From Neoscytalidium dimidiatum (lineage: Eukaryota; Ascomycota; Dothideomycetes; Botryosphaeriales; Botryosphaeriaceae), in the NCBI GenBank assembly GCA_037367355.1, contig CM074696.1, positions 4,526,001 through 4,590,000 of the forward strand: a stretch of 64,000 nucleotides of DNA, written 5' to 3'. Each line of letters starts with the position of its first letter. Position 1 is the first letter of the stretch. This document shows positions 1 through 12,577 of the stretch, piece after piece. The notes beneath the pieces are model-generated. The model was given only the letters and a program-made list of their open reading frames with translations, did not search any database and was not told the origin of the DNA. The position numbers and the translations under genes were made by a program.

Positions 1-1793
1 CGGAAGGATAGGCGCAGCTTCCATCGCGGAAGGCTTGCAGGCGCATCCGGCAGATACGACGTGTTTGAGCGATCAAAAGGCAGATCTGTGGTGACACAGC
101 CAGAGCAAACCGGGTTGGCGTTGCTTTTGGAGCTGCCGGAAGTGCGCGCTTCGCAGTTAGAGTGGCAGGCGTTTGTGCTGCCCGCGACGCGGCTGCTGGC
201 TACTGGCTGCGGGTTGCGGGCTGACGGGGCGACTGGGTGGCTTGCTCCAGGGCGGCGAAGGGAGCGCAGCACCGAGTCGATCAAACACAGACGTGCGCCT
301 TTCCAGAGTCCTTCCAGAAGACCCGGCCGCACTGATTGGAGCCGCGGGAGCGAGCTGGGGCGGCGTGCGGGCCTCGGCTGCGCCGTGCAGGAGCTGCTCC
401 GGGCCTCTTTCAGCAGCTGGCCCGCCTCTCTTGCTGCCCAGCGCGACGACGCTCAGCGTCGCGAGGGAAAGAGTAGCGCGAGAGGACTGCTGCTGCCTGG
501 CGCTGCCGCGGCTGCGGGCTCCACGTGCGCTACAAGGAGGGCCTCTCTTCTGACGCAGGCTGTGAATCAGCGGTGATAACGCAGATAAAGGGCGCTGAGT
601 CGCCAGAGAGGCAGCTTTCCGACCGCCGATTTGGGTCGCTGCGAGCTTACCATTGACCCGGGAGGCGGCTGGGGGCGAGGCAAGCTGGCGCCTGGCAGCT
701 GGCGGCTTGGGGCTTGGGGCGTTGGCTGCGACGACGTCGCAGCTGGAGACGCACATCGACGCGGGCGTCGGATGCCTTCCCGCGCGCTTCTAGCATGCTT
801 TAGCCCGCGCTGGCACGGCTTCTAGTCAGGTTCTAGCGGGCTTCAACGCGAGTCACGGCCGGGCGCCCGCGCATTGACAGCAGGCTCACTGGCCGCCGCT
901 CGGCCTGCGGGTGCGCCAGCTGTCGCGCGCCATCAGACGGACGCGGTGTCATCGCCCGCCGCTCAGCGAGAGCCCAGCCAGAGCTCAGCGAGAGCGCTCA
1001 GCAGGTGGCGGCGCCGCGGCTGCTGCGCGCAGCCAGGGCGCGGGCTGCTCTGCAAGAGCGTTGGCGCGGGCGTCGGGCGTTGGCTGGCGGCGCGCTCCCT
1101 GCTGGACGCCGGCGTGCGGCGTTGGAGCGCTGGTGGAAACGGGCTGCTCGCGTTAGCGGAATTTCATGCCAGGTACGAGACCGCAAGCCAGGGGCATCCC
1201 TTCCGCTGGAACTGCTGGATCATCTGTGCCCGTCGATCCCCTTGCCATTTGCCAGAAATTATGGCTTTTGCGCAGCAGGGTCTCCTTTGAAACAGCCCGA
1301 AGAGCCGTCGGCCGGCACGTCATGTCATGTCGCTGCAAAATGCGTCCAAATTTCATTTGTCTCTCGCTTCCTGCCAAGCTAGGTCGCAGTGCTTTTGCGT
1401 TGGAAAGGGGCATGCTCTATATCTACCACCGGCGCCCGTCCTCCAGCCCAGCCCAGCCCATCTCATTCACTCCGAGCTACCTACCCTCCTCCTGCCCAAG
1501 GCGACGCCTCTCCTCCTCCTCCTCTCCTCTCCTCTCCCAGCGCAAGTGTTTGCTTGCCTGTGCCATTCCCGGCCCTCCTCCGCCGACTCTCGTGCCTGCG
1601 TTCGCCTCTGTGGTCTGCGACACCAGCTTGCCGTCGCTTGATAACTTTCACCCGACAACCCCGGTCTTCCCGCTTTTGCACCACCATCCACCGCCGCCAG
1701 GCCGCGCCCTCCCGGTCCCCAATTCCTCGCCGTCGGACCCGCAGCTCTCCTCAGCTGCCGCTTACTCCCTGCACGACCTCGCCCGTCTTTCCC
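1..1793. other. GC-rich gene-free leader region
   Basis: No open frame here has convincing coding character. The frames on both strands are a by-product of high GC. A pyrimidine-rich tract at about 1430-1560, followed by a splice donor at 1794, suggests that at least the last few hundred bases are promoter and 5' untranslated leader of the small gene that starts at 1886. Nothing else is recognised. Confidence 0.5.
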
Positions 1794-1868
1794 GTAAGTT
1801 CTTCCGCTGACCGCAGCTGACTGCGTCGTGCGAGCCTGATGAGCAATTGGGGGCTAACATTTAAGCAG
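1794..1868 (+). other. Candidate 5'-UTR intron
   Basis: A consensus donor GTAAGT at 1794 and an acceptor AAGCAG ending at 1868 flank a 75-nt segment with a good branch-site match (GCTAAC near 1854). It sits 17 bases upstream of an ATG at 1886, so it reads as an intron in the 5' leader of the following small gene. This is inferred from signals only. Confidence 0.5.
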
Positions 1869-1885
1869 GCCTCGAATCCGCAACC

Positions 1886-2106
1886 ATGATTCTCAGGGAA
1901 ACCGCCTCTGCCTCGACCAACATGGGCCGCGGTGCCTACGACACGACCGGCACCCCCAAGCCTACGCAGCCGCCGCCACCCAAGCGCAGGTAAACTGCCA
2001 CGCCGCCATCCGCCTAGTCCGACGACCGCCAGTCAGCAGCGCTTGCTCTTCCAATGACTCCTCCCCTCGCAGGCGTGGGTGTCGGGTCGTCGCGCTAGCG
2101 TGTTGA
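1886..2106 (+). CDS. Small spliced protein, unrecognised
   Basis: An ATG at 1886 follows a likely leader intron. The unspliced frame gives a 35-aa peptide (stop at 1991-1993) with a proline run and a basic end. A GTAAAC donor at 1990 and a CTCGCAG acceptor ending at 2072 would extend it by about ten residues to a stop near 2106, giving about 45 aa. A further donor (GTAAGT near 2150) and acceptor (GTGCAG ending about 2240, with a GCTAAC branch site) suggest more splicing downstream, in the 3' part of the transcript. The peptide contains an MGRGAYD stretch. No family is recognised. The dense run of good splice signals is the main reason for calling a gene. The alternative is a long spliced non-coding leader or RNA. 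Confidence 0.35.
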
Positions 2107-3634
2107 GCTGTCCTCGCTCGGAAGCGGCAGGGTTGAAGAGTCGCGTATCGTAAGTGCTGTCCCGGCCGCCTGTCAAGCGGCGACACCTTGCATACCCTCA
2201 CCGCATCGCCCATTGCTAACCGCGCCCCCCCCTGTGCAGACGACTCGCCATCCCTCGCACACGTCTTCCGCCTTCCGTCGCCTCACTTCTTCGGCACTTT
2301 CTTCGACGTTCCGCCTCTCGGTTACTACGAATTTTAATACGAGCGACCTGCGACTTACCTTCGACATGTTTAATACCCCCTCGAGCGATTCGATTTGCGA
2401 GCGACTGCTTTGCGCCGCATTGTATCATTAGTAGCGACGGACGCCTCCTTGCTTGTTCTCCATGCCAAAAGTGTTTCATCAGGCGTTATATTAGATCATG
2501 GGTTTGCTCACGCAAAGGGAATACCAAAACTGGGGCTGCTTTCGTTATTACCCACTTCATCATTTATTTCCTTTTTGTCTTTTTACTACTACCACTTTTG
2601 GGAACATTGGCATAGACTTCGTTTCGACCCGCAGTTCGTTCTGCACGCACACGCAACGGCTTTTTTGGAACTTTGTACTGTACAATATGGAACTCGTTCG
2701 GATTCACGGCGCAAAGCATGAATGATCGGGTTCTTCGCCGCCACGTTGAGGAGAGTTGAGAAAAATTTCGGCGCAAGAGATGGTCTGGGAAAGCCTTTGT
2801 CTGCGTGTATCATTAGAGAGAATTGCCGTCTTACTTCTTATTTTTGCACGGAGACAAGGGGGAGACAGTGAGCTAGTAGAACATGCGCGTAATCACGATT
2901 TGCATTCTCGACAATAAGTCTGCTTTGCTGGCCGCGATCTGGTGAGGAGCGAGCGACAGGGCGCCATGCCGGGGTCGCGGGTCGGAGGCTGTCTGGATGT
3001 GACATTGTAGCACAGGGCTGCATCGGGATGGCTGGCCCGCTCGCTTTCACCCGTGCCTGCTGCAGGCGGGGACGAAGCAGGCGGGTGATCGATTCGCACA
3101 TCCATGAAGCCGCGAGATCTCTGGACGCTTGCCTGTTTCCCGGTCAGCGCGCTTGGCCTCTAGCAGTCGCGGCGCCCGATTCGGACGAGCAGAGGCGTCA
3201 CATATCTCTCCCGTGTGCCGCGCCGCCGCGAACCCTTGCTTGTGCGACCTGGCGAAGCGGACAGCTTTCTGGGGTGTTGGTTGGTGGTTTGTCTGTTTTT
3301 GGGGGGAAGGCTTCGGCGAAAAGGCCGCCAAGACAAGCTCACCTAGCGACCCGCCGGCTGGCCTAGCGGCCGCCGCGCACCCCACGTCACCTACCGCCTA
3401 CCTCTCCCCCGCCAGCCGCCTGCAGCCATCCACGAACCACCTCCTCTCGTACGCCGTCCTGCCCTCAGGTCTCAGACAAGGCCTTCGAAGAAAAAAGCCA
3501 GCGCACACACTCACCGACACGCTCGCCGTCGCCCCCCCCCGAACGACGCTCTCGCCCGCCCCGGCCGTGCCCAACCCCCTCTCTCTCCCCCCGCAGCAGC
3601 CGCCTCCGCCTCCGGTACGCACAGCTCCTCCAAA
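2107..3634. other. Gene-free interval upstream of ARPC5
   Basis: The first part (to about 2900) looks like spliced 3' leader or trailer of the small gene. The remainder becomes GC- and CT-rich toward the ARPC5 start, with a run of eight to nine C around 3532, typical of a fungal promoter and leader. No conserved frame was found. Confidence 0.4.
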
Positions 3635-5121
3635 ATGGCCAACATCAATTGGCGGACCATCAACATCGATGCGCTCGATCCGGACTCGCCGGCCAACTTC
3701 GACATGGCCTCCCTGACGCCGTCGATCGTGCCCGTCGCCACCGCCGACGTGCAGACGCTGGCCGGCCAGATTCGCCAGCTGCTCAGGGGCGGCGATAGCG
3801 AGGGCGCGCTGAGGGGCGCCCTCGAGAATGCGCCCTACGGGGCTGATCAGCAAGGGAAGGTGAGTTCCCTCGGCCCTCTCCGCAGACGCCCCGGCAGCCG
3901 CATATATTGGAATACTGGAGGCATGAGAGGGAGGGTGTAGGGAGGGCAGTGTAGACTCCGCCTCGGACGGCGGGAGAATGTGAAGCACGCACGCGCGTGC
4001 GCGCGGCTTTCGACTCAATGAGGGGATGAAACGGCATGAGCATAGGTTCTCTCTCTCCTGCTTGTCTCTGCCGGCTTGTTCCTTCCCAGACTTTGTGGGG
4101 TGGTGTCGCGGTGTTGCCGGGATCGCTTGCGGTTCATACAACCTTCTGGCGTACGATTGCTGACTTCAATGTTACTCCCGCAGGACGTCCACACCGCTAC
4201 TGTCATCGAGGTCCTCCAGTCCATCCGCCAGTCGGAAATGTCACCTATCTTGAGCAGGATATATCAGTCCGAAGGCGGTCCCGAGGTTCTGGACACGCTT
4301 ATGAAGTACCTGTACGTCCTATTCTGTTTCGGTGACCGCCATATGCAACGTTTGCTGTGTGATTCATGTCCTCTCGTCGTAAAGTTTCCGCTCCGTCTGG
4401 AACTCGTTTGACCGCTCAATGCACCGGTGTTACATTTTCGTTCTATGAGCCCGAGCGTTTCAATACCTGAAGACACTATCGGATAGCATATTGACCATCG
4501 TTCCAGCTACAAGGGCATGTCCCAAGGTGCTCCGGCCGGCCACAAGTCAAACCTTACTCCCCAGCCAACCGGCTTCTCCCAAGTGTCTTCGATATCCTCC
4601 CGCATCGGCAGTGGCGAGGGCGGTGGTCAGGCCATGAGCGTGCTTCTTAGCTGGCATGAGAAGGTACGTTAAGTTACGCTTTCCCCTTGTCTCAGTGCGT
4701 GTGCAGCGGTGGCTTTTTGGCATTTCAGCCTCCGCTTTCCCCAAATTAATCATCTCGATACCACTTTCGGCCACCCCATTGCCTGTTTTGGAAAGACGAC
4801 TGGTAGCGACGGCTCTTTGTGGCTTTTCCCACAGAGCCATCCCTTGTTGCAGATCATATTGGCGCGGTTGCACTACAACGCTGCTCTGGGCGGAGACTTG
4901 GCCTGATCTGTTCCTGTGCTGGATGCTACCCTTTCACCTTGCCGTCACAAATGAACCCCCACGTTGTCTCTTACCTTCTCACCCATTCATACATTCCAAA
5001 TTTTCTCGCTTTCGCGTTTGGTTCACTTTGGCTGACCGCCACGTCCTTTTTCTTACAGGTCGTCGAGGTTGCTGGCCTGGGAACCATTGCGCGCGTCATG
5101 TCTGACCGCAGGACCGTGTAA
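3635..5121 (+). CDS. ARC15: Actin-related protein 2/3 complex subunit 5 (p16-Arc)
   Basis: Smallest subunit of the seven-protein Arp2/3 complex, which nucleates branched actin filaments at cortical patches and endocytic sites. Exons are 3635-3859, 4184-4311, 4507-4663 and 5059-5121, which join in frame to 190 aa. The start MANINWRTINIDALDPDSP is characteristic of fungal ARPC5. The middle (DVHTATVIEVLQSIRQSEM) and the end (VVEVAGLGTIARVMSDRRTV) match the conserved helical body of the family. The introns are 324, 195 and 395 nt, long for this window, and all have GT...AG borders; the first has a TGCTGACTTC branch site. The neighbours on both sides are gene-free, so the gene appears to be a stand-alone unit. 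Confident by family recognition. Confidence 0.93.
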
Positions 5122-8100
5122 GATCGATGGCGGGGACCAGTCCTCAGCCTTGGCATTCCAAAAACGGGGAATATAAGGCTTTCTCAAGCGTAGACATAAA
5201 ATAAGGGGGCCAGGTTACACAGGAGATCATGCCATCTGTATATCTTCCCATTGAGGTTTCGGCATCTCCGGAGGGAATGTTCATGCGAAAACCTGCGTGA
5301 TCTTCTTTCATCCCGAAATGTCTTGTGTCGATCCGGTGTTCCATTTCTTCCCATGATCGGTAGAATGAGACGGTCCGGCGAACAAGCGAGAGGGGCTGTA
5401 GCGGGTAATCTGAATCAATATTTTTATTTTTGTTATCTTTGCTTTCTTTTTTCTGTCGCAAAGCTACCCTAGCCCGGGCCCGTCGAACTCGTTCGTCGCC
5501 TTGCTTACACCTCAAGGCTCTACCACCTTCTCGTTGTTTCGTGAACAAGAACAATGGTTGCGTTAATTAATAGGCTCTGTGGGCATCTGTATGTGTGTAG
5601 AGAATGTTCGGGTGCGTCTGGTAAGGACGCTTTTCACAATTCACCCGAGATAATTGTTCGGTGATTGACCACATGTCTTAAATTAGCTCCTGTTGCCTTA
5701 AAAACATGTCCGCTTCCACTAGTGTCATGATACTGTTCTGCATTAACAAGTTCGCCCGGTTTTCGCTGGTGGACATGCCGTTTCCCGAAACGCTCAAGGA
5801 CCTTGAACGCTGGATCGGCGCAACCGGCTTCCTGCCGGGTCTACACCGTCGTTCTCCATGTCCGGTTAATACCAGGGTTGGGCCACTTTCATATGCCGGA
5901 TAACAGCGTCATTGCTATTATCGTCGCACATTGTGCGGAAACCTACCGCTCGTGCGTAGATGTAGCCGTTGGTCTGCCCACGTTTCCGCTCCCCACTCCT
6001 CTATACCCTTGAGTGATAGGACTTCCTTAGTCGTCTTGCAGGTTACGGGGTCTCCCGGACTCTCTGCGTCTCTGGATCGTCTTCGTACGCCGATACCGCT
6101 GCGGGCTTCACTGAATAACGCGATTAACGCATTCGCCGGCTTCCGCATTGGCGGGACTGAACGCTGACAACATCGATCCAACTGTGGAAACAAAACTGGA
6201 TAACGGAGCTACGGTATACGGAGATGAGGAGAGGCAGACACGCTAAAGGATTACCTTGTCAACCACGCGGATACCTACCGACTCCCTTTATGGCTTTACG
6301 GGGAGGAGTTCAAAGGATTGACATAACCAGCAAGGGAGTCGATATCCGCGTTGTCGATTAGGAAGTTCTTTGGCGTGTTTGTCGCTTCTTCTAAGTACCT
6401 CTTTTAAGGAACAGAACAATCGGAACCGACGAAATGCACGCTTAAGGCAATTAAACAAGGGCTCTATGCACACAAGTACTCGAGACTCAAGAAGAACCCC
6501 CCGAAGCCGTATGGGGACTCGGATGGGCCAGGATAGCCGTTCCTGGCGCAAACGATTGCCGAACCGTTGTGCGGAATTGATATATCCCATCATGGTAGCT
6601 AGCGCCCTTGCGCACATGAAGACTATCCTGAGCCGGGACCAGTAGATTCTACTCATAGGTCACTTTGCTCTCCTAATACATCCATGGCCCTCAATTCGGA
6701 GTTACAGGTCTTGCTTTTCGGCATCGCGTACCGCATCTCGCTCCGCCCAATCGCAACGATTCGCACTTGTGAGGTGATACTTACTACAGACCGCGGGTCA
6801 TCTCTGGCGAGTCCAATCCAATTGCACACATAGTAGGATGGCTAAGTCGAATACACAAAAACTTCATAGTGAAATATGTGACGAGATCGCGCTCTACTTA
6901 AAATCTGATATACCTTTTCCGCCCCCTTACAGCATGAGAGATGCCTCGATTCCACGCATCGATGCCGTATTCGCCCGCTGTTAACCCGGACTTGTTGCAA
7001 ACTGCCGCGAAAGAGCTCGCTGCTTTCCAAATCCACTGGCTCTCAAACATGACTGGCGAAATGTTTCCGCCTGCCTTCTCCGGAACAAGAGTCCGCCTGG
7101 TATGCTTCTCAGGACACCACACTGTCTGGGGCATGCGCGGCGAAGCTGATGCTCAACTCGAACATACCGACAAGCCGCTTCGGCGGAGGAACTACGTCGA
7201 GTCTTTCGCTGAATGGTACAGTAGCATCTAGAGGATATGTTCCATGGCCGGCTACCTAGATCGAAAGGCGACAACATCCGCCGTAGAATGGCCTGGAATG
7301 GTGGTGGAGTTGGAGGAGGAGGAGGAGGAGGAGGAGGAGGAGGAGGAGGACATGTGAGGACTGTGGCAGTGGAGAAGCTTCCGTTTGGAATTTCAAGACC
7401 ACTGAAGATCACATTTTAATCACGAACTGGCACTGCGGAGATATCCTTAATGGCTGCTAGAAAGATGCAGAACTGATGGTGTCAAACTTCCCTGAAGCCG
7501 CGTCGCTCAAGTTCGGATCCTCCGTAATCTCTTCCCAGGCCGCGGCATCATCAACGCTGAATCGAAACTACGCTTGAACGGATGGTACGTCTCGTGCAGC
7601 CCCGAAATATCAAGGCTCTTACCCGCTCCTCCTTCCTCCTTAGGGCAACCTCTTCCGCCGGCAGCACCATTCAGGACATCACACTGCTTGCGGTGCTGAG
7701 CTATGACGCAAATGGGCTCAGATGTGGTAGGTAGAAAGAAGACGGTGAAGCGAGGCTTACTCGTTGTCTTTGTGGAGCCTCGCGGAGGAGGTTACGAGAG
7801 GTATTCTAGACGAAGGTCGAGCTTTTTTGGTATTGGAGAACTACTGGCCCGATTGAGACGATCCGGGAGAAGAGCTCACTGAAATGAAGGGTCAGTGGTG
7901 ATGAAACGTCCTAAAATTGAACTCACTTTCCTTCATCCTTCAAAAGCTGCTGAAATGGTGATACAACTGAGATTGAATATGGTAAAGGCTAATGATCAAA
8001 GTAATTCATTTACTAAACCAGTAATACACTAGAAAGAATCTCGAAAAGAGCAACCCACCCGCGTCCCCACACCTCCTCATTACTCTTTTTCTCTCGCTCC

Positions 8101-8312
8101 GTATTCATTAAAAGCAACGTTTTTCTCCTTTTCCCGCCGTCCCAATGCCCGTTCTATAATACACTTGGGTATCATTCATGATCCATCAATGGCATCAACA
8201 AAGAAAATAATTGAAGGAGGGAAAAAAAAAAAAGGGAGAACTCTTTGGCTCGTGCGACTCTCTCGGCGGGAATTTCGGTCCCACGTCGATACCTTGAACC
8301 TCCACCAACCCC
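5122..8312. other. 3.2-kb gene-free, AT-richer interval
   Basis: After the ARPC5 trailer, roughly 5600-8050 is clearly less GC-rich than the flanking genes and carries frequent stops in all frames. It could be decayed mobile DNA, but no transposase, reverse transcriptase or terminal repeats can be recognised. It contains a pure GGA microsatellite (7311-7350) and an A12 run (8223-8234) in the trailer of the next gene. Confidence 0.5.
7311..7350 (+). repeat. (GGA)n microsatellite
   Basis: About thirteen uninterrupted GGA units form a purine-strand tract inside otherwise unremarkable gene-free DNA. It is a simple-sequence repeat with no coding context. Confidence 0.95.
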
Positions 8313-9301
8313 TCATACGTCATTGTAGATCTGACGACCATCAGCCTGCGGAGGCGGATGCACGCCGTTCACGTGCGCGTTCTCCGGACGAGCGACGCCG
8401 TCAGCGACGGTGCCATTCGCAGCCGGGTGGTCGGCAGCAGCGGCAATGTCATCCGGCGAGGAGCTCGTGCTCGTGGTGGTGGCATCGGTGGCGGCGGGGG
8501 CGCCCGCCGCGAAGCCCTTCTCGGCCTCGCGCGCGTGCGTGGACTTGGGGCCGAGGCGGTCGTTGTGGCTCAGGCTCATCCACAGCAGCACGGTGCTGGC
8601 GACGGTGGCGACGAAGCCGGGCCAGAGGAAGACGACGCTGGCGATGGCGCGGCCGTTGTCGCGGTAGCGCATGGGCGAGCCGCCGTAGGCGGCGAGCAGG
8701 GCGGTGGCGCGGGCGGCGTTGACGCCCGAGACGTAGGCCGAGTGCGTCGCGGTGATGATGGTCAGGGTCAGGGCGGACGAGAGGGCGAAGACGCAGGCCA
8801 GGACGCTGCAGATGCGCCAGGCCAGCTTGACGGCCGGGGTCTCGTGGCGCTCGGGCCAGAAGAGGTCGAAGAAGAAGCCGGAGCCGAAGATGGTGGCGAC
8901 GTAGATGCCGACGAAGATGTTGTACGAGGCGGCGCCGATGTAGTCGTTGTTGTGGACGTGGGCGTGGAAGTCGAGCTTGGAGACGAAGGATTGCTGGTCG
9001 ACGTAGTCTAGGCGGCGCGAGGGTTAGTTCCTACTGGGGTTGTGGATGGAGGATGGGGGGATGGAGGGGGGATCCTGGTTGTGGCTGGTGTGGAGGTGAG
9101 GGGAGGCTGCTGTCAAGTGAAACCTTGCGTACCTGACAGTGCGGCGGTGCCGAGAGATTCTGATACGACGCAGAAGATCATGGCGCATTGATAGACAATG
9201 AACTTGGTGCGGCGTAGGTGGTACTCATTGTTCCACATGTACGAGCTCTTGAACTTGCCCCATTGCATCTCCTTGAGGTCGAGGCCCCAGATGACAGCCA
9301 T
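8313..9301 (-). CDS. Four-helix integral membrane protein, unknown function
   Basis: Two exons on the minus strand (9133-9301 and 8313-9007) joined across a 125-nt intron give 287 aa. The start is MAVIWGLDLKEMQWGKFKSS. Four hydrophobic segments are visible: around YQCAMIFCVVSESLG, YNIFVGIYVATIFGSGFFF, ICSVLACVFALSSALTLTII and VVFLWPGFVATVASTVLLWM. A polar tail of about 85 residues, rich in Ala/Thr/Ser/Asp, ends the protein. The join restores the frame exactly (GAC TAC GTC GAC). The architecture is like conserved fungal four-TM proteins of unknown function, perhaps of the plasma membrane. I do not recognise a named family. The gene is certain; the function is open. Confidence 0.85.
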
Positions 9302-10109
9302 GGCGGAGAGAGTTTCGTGAGAGAGTCGATGGAGGTGATGGAGGGCTGAAGTGGGTGGTTTTGGTTGGTGGCGGCGGGTGGGGCTGGTTTGTACTATGCC
9401 GCCCTTGTTGGTGACGGAAGCGGATGGAAGCTGCGGAATGCAGGCGGGAGTGCTGGACGCTCGTCGGAAATGGCGCGGCGGAAAAGCGAGAAATATGACT
9501 GTCACAATGCACGCAGAAACGGGTGGCCGGCTGCGGTTCAGCAGGTGGACTGCTGGAGATGGGAGAGAGTGAGAGCGGAGGTGAGGAGAGGAGAGGGGAG
9601 GAGAGGGTAGCAGCGGCGGCGAGACGAGTGGATTATAGAGCATCGGTCAGGGTCTGACGTTTTGCGCAAAGCGCGAGCGCAGGTGATGCGGACGGGGGTA
9701 GGCCTTGATTCCGGCAGGCTAAGGCGGGCCTCCAAGAGAGGCTTGACACGGGCCGGGCTGGTTGGCGCTGCGGCTTCTCATTGCTTGCGATGGTCGAAGC
9801 CCTGCGTAGATCCGTGGTCGGCGCTCACAATCCAGGCCTTATGACGTCGTGGGCGCTGACTCGTCGCCGCTGTTCCCGGCCCGCGCGCATCTGCGTAACC
9901 GCACCCACTCTCACCTGCGAGCGCTCCCTCTCACCCTTCCTCTCAGCAAACCTTTTCTTTTTTTTTTTTTCGACTGCCAGTGGTTACGCTGTGCGCTCCC
10001 GCGCGCTCATACATGCGAAAGCCAGGATATCCTGCTCTACTTGCCAGCAGCCGGTCTGACCATGGACCTGCGCGCCCGTTTCAGAGCCTACCACATGAGC
10101 ACAAGCAAG

Positions 10110-10141
10110 CTGCCCGCTCTGCCCGCTCTGCCCGCTCTGCC
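10110..10141 (+). repeat. 9-bp tandem repeat, about 3.3 copies
   Basis: The unit CCCGCTCTG is repeated head to tail without interruption in gene-free DNA. Small and probably neutral. Confidence 0.85.
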
Positions 10142-11957
10142 ATCACAAGTGCTTGGTAAGCCAATTCGTGGAGAGCGGCTTTTCCAGCCGCACCAGTCTC
10201 TGACGTCTGGCCGGTTTTCCCCATCGAAAATCGCCACGACATCACCGGGTCTCCACTCTTGATGTTCGCTGAGTCTCTCTGCGCTGGGTCATTTCAAAAC
10301 CCGCCACACTTCTGCTCTTGCATTACTGTCGCAGATCCGATCCGTTTGAGCCCTCCGCATGATCTGCCTTGTGGCTGCCGCTAGTCCGACCTGTTGCACT
10401 CCATCGTCCTCCGCTCCTTACCGCTCCTTGGCTTGTTGCCGTTTTCGCGCCCCATCTCCTCCAATCATGTGCGCACTTCGGCATCCGCGGAGGCCTTCGA
10501 CTGTGGCTGTATTTCCCTCAGGAGACCCTGTTGCTGCCCCCATTCCGACGCCTCGGGTTCGGAGTTCTTCGAATACCGAAAGGCTACTCGATACCCGACG
10601 TCGTTTCAAGCCATGCATGTACGCTAAAGGGCTTTACCAATCTACGTTAGCAGACTGTGTCAAGGATCGGGTTTGTCTCTGAAAACTGCCGCAACGCTCT
10701 TACCTCTTGCCTTCTGCTCGGACTTTTATCGGCTGTATAGCGTGCAAGTCTGCGTGCTTTCTTCAGAACCTCTTCGAGATGCACCGGTACAGGCTCTAAT
10801 ATCGTTTGTTCCATCACATGATTCGTGCTTCATGAGCATAAGATTAATGGAAGCCATGGGAACAGGCTGTAGCGCTGCCTAATCTCTCAACGGTAACAAA
10901 AAGAACTACAGACAGGGCTTGACTTCCCTTGCGCTCACCAGAGAAAACTTTTACGACTAAGGTACCTTTTCCCCGCCACCACCAGGAACCATATTTCTCC
11001 TCCAGAAGATCATTCGAACCTCTATTTAGGACTTGATCTTGCTCTTGAGGTAATGCCTGCAGGGCGAAGCTACATCTACAGAAGCACATCATTGTGAATT
11101 TTGGCGAAAAGTCCCGGCCCTACGAAGCACCCCGGTGCTCACGAATCCACAGCACAAGAAAGGCGCGGAAGATTCGGAAGTCTACAATAACCCTCTCCTG
11201 CCGTAATTGTCCAGAAAGGCAACGGATCTCGTAAGCGCGAATCTTCTTGAGCAAAAGCGAGGGCCACAGTCGCCTTATTTGGCGGTGTCATACACGGGAC
11301 TGTAGATAGACCACGGACTGGCGGGACACTAGCTTTCCGCCGGCGGAGGGCCAGGGGACCATGCCTGAGGATTAAACCTCAATCAGCCGGCTCCTCTGGA
11401 CCTCCGTCCCTTTATCGAACCGTATCTTTACTAATCTGAGCCTTGGGTTCCCCTGGCGACTCCCTGTTTACCACTCGATCCTCACAGGCGGCTCCAGTAT
11501 ACATGGCACGGATTCAATCACTAAACGAGGGGAATCCAGATACGTGGTGGTGATTGATGATGATTGTCTATTTCGATGGCGGTCCGCCATAATGAGAGCG
11601 CGAAGCCCGATCCGCCGTTCCTTCCCTGCGTATCTTGACAATACAGGCACAAGCCCCGAAGTCATTGGTGTTGGTCCATTTGAGTGCTGCTAGTTAGGGA
11701 GCGTTTTGGTAGTCCTGTCCACGCTCAAGAGTCTCTTAAGAGATTTTGCTATTGACGTATCTGAGCAGATCCTGTGACCATTCAAAAGTAGTCCATATGA
11801 GCGGTTCTTTCTTCGTGCTCAGGGGCCACTTCTTGTTATAATTGAATCTCCTCATGCATGGCCCTTCCTGCCTGGACTCATATATATCGTGCTTGGATAT
11901 TTAAGAACGCAGGAAAGCTTCTCTTGCAATCAATAACACGTAGCGGTATGCATACAG

Positions 11958-12030
11958 AGTTGAAGCAGTCGCCCGAATGGAGATGTCCACCAATATTGAT
12001 AACAACTGCGTCCGGACAACTGCTTCAACT
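11958..12030. repeat. Hairpin repeat, copy A (MITE-like)
   Basis: The left arm AGTTGAAGCAGTCGCCCGAA (11958-11977) pairs with the right arm TCCGGACAACTGCTTCAACT (12011-12030), 17 of 20 positions complementary. The spacer is about 33 nt. It belongs to the dispersed family described in the findings. Confidence 0.8.
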
Positions 12031-12577
12031 GTCAACAAGCAGTAAGCTTGGGACTGGCCTCGTACCATAGGCAAGGCTTAATTCAAGGTTCGTCGCTGAT
12101 AGTAGTCTACTTAGGATAGATCTCCTGCCAAAGAGGACCCTGAACCGAACACCACTTCAGTTCCGCAAAATATGGTTATCTGACGTAACGTGGTTCCCTG
12201 AAAAACAGAGAGGGTTTCCCGCTACATATTCTTTTGTACTTAATGCTTTAATACACCGTGTAAAGGTCAAGATGATTTCATACATCCAGGTCCTCCAGCT
12301 GTAGAAGTCCGTCTATTCCATTCTCCGGATATTACTTCTACTTGGCATATCCAGCATTAATACCCGAGCCAACACTACGGCAACCAAATATTCTGGGTCG
12401 AGGATTCACTGTTCCTTAACCACACGATATTCGAGGACACAACCCCTCAAAATCCTCTGGAGAGGAACAAAAAAGAGAAAGAAGTCTGGATCCGCGTCAA
12501 GCAAAACCCAGCCCAAACCCATCCCATCCAAGCTGCAAAAAGGAAAGAAAAAAAAAAAGAAAAAAGAGAGAACAACA

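Larger units (their letters stand above)
9302..12577. other. 3.3-kb gene-free interval
   Basis: The first 700 bases are the CT-rich promoter of the membrane-protein gene. From about 10300 on, the DNA is AT-richer and has no convincing frame. It holds a short 9-bp tandem repeat (10110-10141), one clear copy of the dispersed hairpin repeat (11958-12030) and a badly decayed possible copy (about 12298-12343). Confidence 0.5.

Noticed and set aside
157..756. 199-codon minus-strand frame in the GC-rich left end
   Set aside because: Arg/Ala/Pro/Ser-rich composition expected from random GC-rich DNA; several frames overlap on both strands; no domain.
12298..12343. Another hairpin element copy
   Set aside because: The right side TCCGGATATTACTTCTACTT is similar to a mutated arm, but the left side pairs poorly and the spacer is almost gone. 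Kept only as a doubtful remnant.
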